64,000 bases of DNA from Monarcha castaneiventris obscurior. Taxonomy: Eukaryota; Chordata; Aves; Passeriformes; Monarchidae. The notes under the pieces are model-generated. The model worked only from the letters and a program-made list of their open reading frames with translations, ran no database searches and had not been told where the DNA came from. How positions within the stretch are numbered: the stretch's first letter is position 1; each line of letters begins with the position of its first letter. Shown in pieces: positions 61,801-64,000 of this stretch. The position numbers and the translations under genes were made by a program. The DNA lies in the NCBI GenBank assembly GCA_026261815.1, contig JAMPIT010000856.1, positions 9,904,001 through 9,968,000 of the forward strand, written 5' to 3'.

Positions 61801-63564
61801 TGGTGCGGATTGAGCATCTTTTTAGGAAACGGGCTTGGGACTCGCAGCCTTGTCCCCAAGTCTGTCCCCAGTCTGTCCTCAAGCACGGGGGACACGGAGG
61901 CAGGACCTGTGACCCCCTGCAATGTCCCAGAGGGATGCAAGGTGATCCCCGAGGAGCATCCCTGCCCCGGCCCGAAGGAGCCCTGCTTCTCCGGGGGTGG
62001 CTGAGCTGCCCCGTCCCCTGTCCGGCCGCGTCCTTAGCGGCAAACGGAATCAGAGGCTGCAAGGAGAACAGTGCGTCTGCTGGAGGCACTTGGAGAACTG
62101 CAAAGGACAGGGACAGCTCTTGCAGTTAATGGCCACTTTGTGCCCGCTGAGGATCCGGCTGGTCCAAGCTTTTTGGCAGGGTGACACCGGCACTGCAGCC
62201 ATCCCGTTAGCGCTGCTGGCGGAAACTGAGGCACGGGGTGGTCCCCTGAGCTGCACCGGGGTGTGCGGGCAGACTGTGGGGAAAGACAGGGCCAGGGGTG
62301 GATGTTCTGACCGGGGTCCCACCGTCCCCCCAGGCTGGGGTTGCAGGAATCGCTGCAGTCTGCGGGGAGAAGGCGGGAAGGAAAAGCAGCTGCAGGAAGG
62401 GATGAGGGTGAGAGGTGGAAGGAGGGCTCCTTCTGCCCAAAGCAGCCCCATTTACTGCGTGCCCAAAGTCATTGTGCCCGTTTATTGGCATGCCCAAGGC
62501 AGGGATCGCTGCTGTCCTGCTTGGCAGCGAGGAGAGTAAAAAAAAGAAACAGTTTTTGCCATGCAAAGGTGCATGGGGGACAGCTGGGGACAGCGAGGGG
62601 ACGGCTGGGGACAGAGGGAGGCTGCAGCACTCACTGCATGGCAGGGAGGAGGGTCCCTTGTCCCCCTCTCCCCGGTTCATGCTGCGTCTCCTCGCTTGGC
62701 AGGACAGCCTGGTTTACCTGCTGAACCGCGAGCAGCACACGGTGGGCCAGAGGACACAGGCGAGCAAGCCCAGCATCAGCCTGTCAGCCCCCGACATCCT
62801 GCCCCTGCACTGCACCATCAGGAAGCTCCGACCTTCCCGGCACCGCTCGGAGGAGAAGCTGGTGCTGGAGCCCATCGCCGGCGCTGGCATCTCTGTCAAC
62901 TTCGCCGAGGTGGCCCGGACGGTGGTGCTGCGGCACGGGGACCTGCTGTCCCTCGGCCTCTACTACCTGCTCCTCTACAAGGACCCCATGAAGGCGCAGC
63001 CGCTGCCGGCGCAGACCCTGCTGAGGCTGCGAGCCCTGCACCCCGAGGCTCCCCACGTGTGCGGGGCGTGCGGCAGCCTGCTGAAGGAGAAGGACCCTGC
63101 TGCCAAAAAGCGGGGCCCCTCGCCCGCCGGCGGCCCCAGGACGCCCCGCAGGAAGCTGCAGCTGGAGTTCGAGCCGGCGGCCGAGGATGTGCTCCTGCGG
63201 CGCATCATGACCCTGATCGAGCCCGGGGGGGATGACCACAAGCTGACGCCCGCCTTCCTGCTCTGCCTCTGCATCCAGCACTCGGCCACCAACTTTGAGC
63301 CAGGAGACTTCGGGCAGCTGCTGCTCAAAGCGGCCAAAATGATCCAGAGGACGGTGTGGGTCAGTCAGCGGTGTGAGGGGGTGTTTGTGGGGTGGGGGTG
63401 TTGCTGGAGCCCTCCCTGGGGGCTCCCCAACCTGGTCCCCGGTGGCAGCGAGTGCTGATGGGGGTGATGCTGATGCCACCCCATCCCACTGGTTTTCACT
63501 GTGCTCTCCCTTCTCTCCCTGCCCAGGAGCGGACGCGGGAGCTGGCTGAAAAGCAATCCCAGCA
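55313..63564 (+). CDS. RADIL: RADIL, Ras-associating and dilute domain protein (5' part, 4 coding exons in window)
   Basis: Rap1 effector for integrin-dependent adhesion and migration, known in neural crest. The full protein has RA, FHA, DIL and PDZ domains. Four exons (55313-55838, 61374-61681, 62703-63359, 63527-63564) join in phase to about 509 codons and continue past the right edge. RA is at about residues 57-160 (LSAPGILKIFGGNICAG...). A Ser/Arg/Gly/Ala-rich linker covers 177-257. FHA is at about 279-375 (HTVGQ; RHGDLLSLG). The start of the DIL region follows, including RIMTLIEPGGDDHKLTPAFL. The start at 55313 (MFYG) is chosen by homology and a better context; ATG 55295 is in frame. The frame is intact; DIL body and PDZ lie outside. 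Confidence 0.95.
55839..61373. other. RADIL: RADIL intron between coding exons A and B
   Basis: 5.5 kb. It holds AT-rich islands near 56.2-56.4 and 58.16-58.27 kb, a candidate solo LTR at 58.94-59.39 kb and a T19 run at about 60.33 kb. No extra exon was found. Confidence 0.75.
58941..59387. mobile_element. candidate solo LTR of an endogenous retrovirus
   Basis: A 447-bp AT-richer block starts TGTGTTAGGATG and ends CCTAACACCCCAACA, so both ends carry TG/CA and imperfect inverted termini sharing GTTAGG. No internal retroviral gene is present. The flanks do not show an obvious target-site duplication, which weakens the call. Confidence 0.35.
61374..61681 (+). CDS. RADIL: RADIL coding exon B (linker)
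   Basis: Acceptor CCCGCAG, donor CAT|GTAAGC. Residues 177-278: GINAQARKLQRHRARG, then a low-complexity Ala/Gly/Arg stretch with RRSLSETSL (a likely basophilic kinase or 14-3-3-type site, inferred), ending SMRYSLYQSPHLLLLQGYS. The exon itself is CpG-rich. Confidence 0.93.
61682..62702. other. RADIL: RADIL intron between coding exons B and C
   Basis: 1.0 kb, GC-rich. It has a short GGTGGT run near 61.79 kb, an antisense-looking MIR core (GGAAACTGAGGCA) at about 62.22 kb and a GGGGACAGC-type run at 62.58-62.62 kb. Confidence 0.75.
62703..63359 (+). CDS. RADIL: RADIL coding exon C (FHA domain and start of DIL region)
   Basis: Acceptor CTTGGCAG, donor TGG|GTCAGT; 219 codons, phase 0 at both ends. 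Residues 279-375 form the FHA domain. A C-x2-C pair (HVCGACGSLL) and a basic linker follow. The helical run LLRRIMTLIEPGGDDHKLT then opens the DIL region. Confidence 0.95.
63527..63564 (+). CDS. RADIL: RADIL coding exon D
   Basis: Acceptor TGCCCAG, donor CA|GTAAGT. Twelve codons, ERTRELAEKQSQ, plus two bases. The matching human segment continues directly into the DIL body. Codon phase agrees with exon C. Confidence 0.9.
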
Positions 63565-64000
63565 GTAAGTGTGACCCTCCTTGTTTTGCCTCAAAACGGG
63601 GAGAATTCAACCCCGGTCCTTCCACCATGAGTGAGGGGAGTCCGTGGCTGGTAAAAGCACCCTCCCAGCCTGTCAGCTGTGATGCATGATGAGTTTTCCT
63701 GATGAATCCCATGCATTCTGCTCTCTGGTCCTTTAACCACGATGCCTGCACGGAATGTGTGGGTCTGGAAAAGCAGGAAAGCTCGGGAGGGAGTAGGACC
63801 TGCAGCAGATCCAAGACCTGGGCAAGGCTTTGCACTTGTGGCTTCATCCCTGAGGGATATAGCAGGAATGTCCCTTACGTATGAGCCTGATCTTCTTCAT
63901 GCTGGAGACCCCTCAGTGGAGCTGAGATGGAGCTGGCATTGCGTGTGTGCATCCAGGGGTGGTGACACAGAGTGTCCCAGTGCTGGGAGCACCATGCTGG
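63565..64000. other. RADIL: RADIL intron, right edge of window
   Basis: Begins with GTAAGT at 63565. No further exon is recognised before the window ends. Confidence 0.7.

Noticed and set aside
61097..62089. 330-codon minus-strand frame opposite RADIL exon B
   Set aside because: It is the complement of a GC-rich exon and its intron. The composition is Pro/Arg/Ala-rich, with no domain and no splice structure.
1..64000. Operons, CRISPR arrays, insertion sequences, tRNA or rRNA genes
   Set aside because: Split genes with GT-AG introns, CR1 elements and CpG islands show vertebrate nuclear DNA. No bacterial-type feature or RNA gene fold was seen.

Overview
This is a stretch of bird nuclear genome with three protein-coding genes, all split by GT-AG introns. 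The bird call rests on many CR1 LINE fragments of the avian type (3' ends reading like ttccaacc...attctatgac), CpG-island promoters, and close agreement of the exons with vertebrate genes. I cannot name the species; a microchromosome-type locus (equivalent to chicken chromosome 14 / human 7p22.1) is likely. No bacterial, CRISPR, tRNA or rRNA feature was seen.

Left, AT-rich part (1-24.8 kb, minus strand): WIPI2, complete, 12 coding exons, 436 codons, equal in length to the WIPI2b isoform. It encodes a WD40 beta-propeller that reads PI3P on the phagophore and recruits ATG16L1. Its CpG-island promoter lies at about 24.4-25.3 kb. Two phase-preserving splicing options are visible: an unlisted alternative exon in intron 1, and an internal donor in exon 11 that would remove the region holding the mTORC1-target serine.

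Middle, GC-rich part (25-48 kb, plus strand): after a CR1-rich 4.5 kb gap comes MMD2 (PAQR10), complete, 7 coding exons, 246 codons. It encodes a seven-helix PAQR membrane protein with its putative metal-site residues intact. Intron 1 is about 11.8 kb. The promoter carries a pure (CTC)21 tract and an overlapping upstream ORF.

Right part (48-64 kb, plus strand): RADIL, 5' half only. A CpG island at about 48.1-48.6 kb with a good splice donor is the likely promoter and noncoding first exon. Coding exons carry the RA domain, a Ser/Arg/Gly-rich linker, the FHA domain and the start of the DIL region; the gene runs off the window.

The order RADIL-MMD2-WIPI2 and their relative orientations match human 7p22.1, without the zinc-finger genes that sit between MMD2 and WIPI2 in human. 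The genes are not a pathway unit, though MMD2 (Golgi Ras signalling) and RADIL (Rap effector) both touch small-GTPase signalling. Repeats include CR1 pieces, several short tandem arrays, MIR-like SINE fragments and one candidate solo LTR. I found no convincing new gene system; the most useful leads are the WIPI2 splice options.
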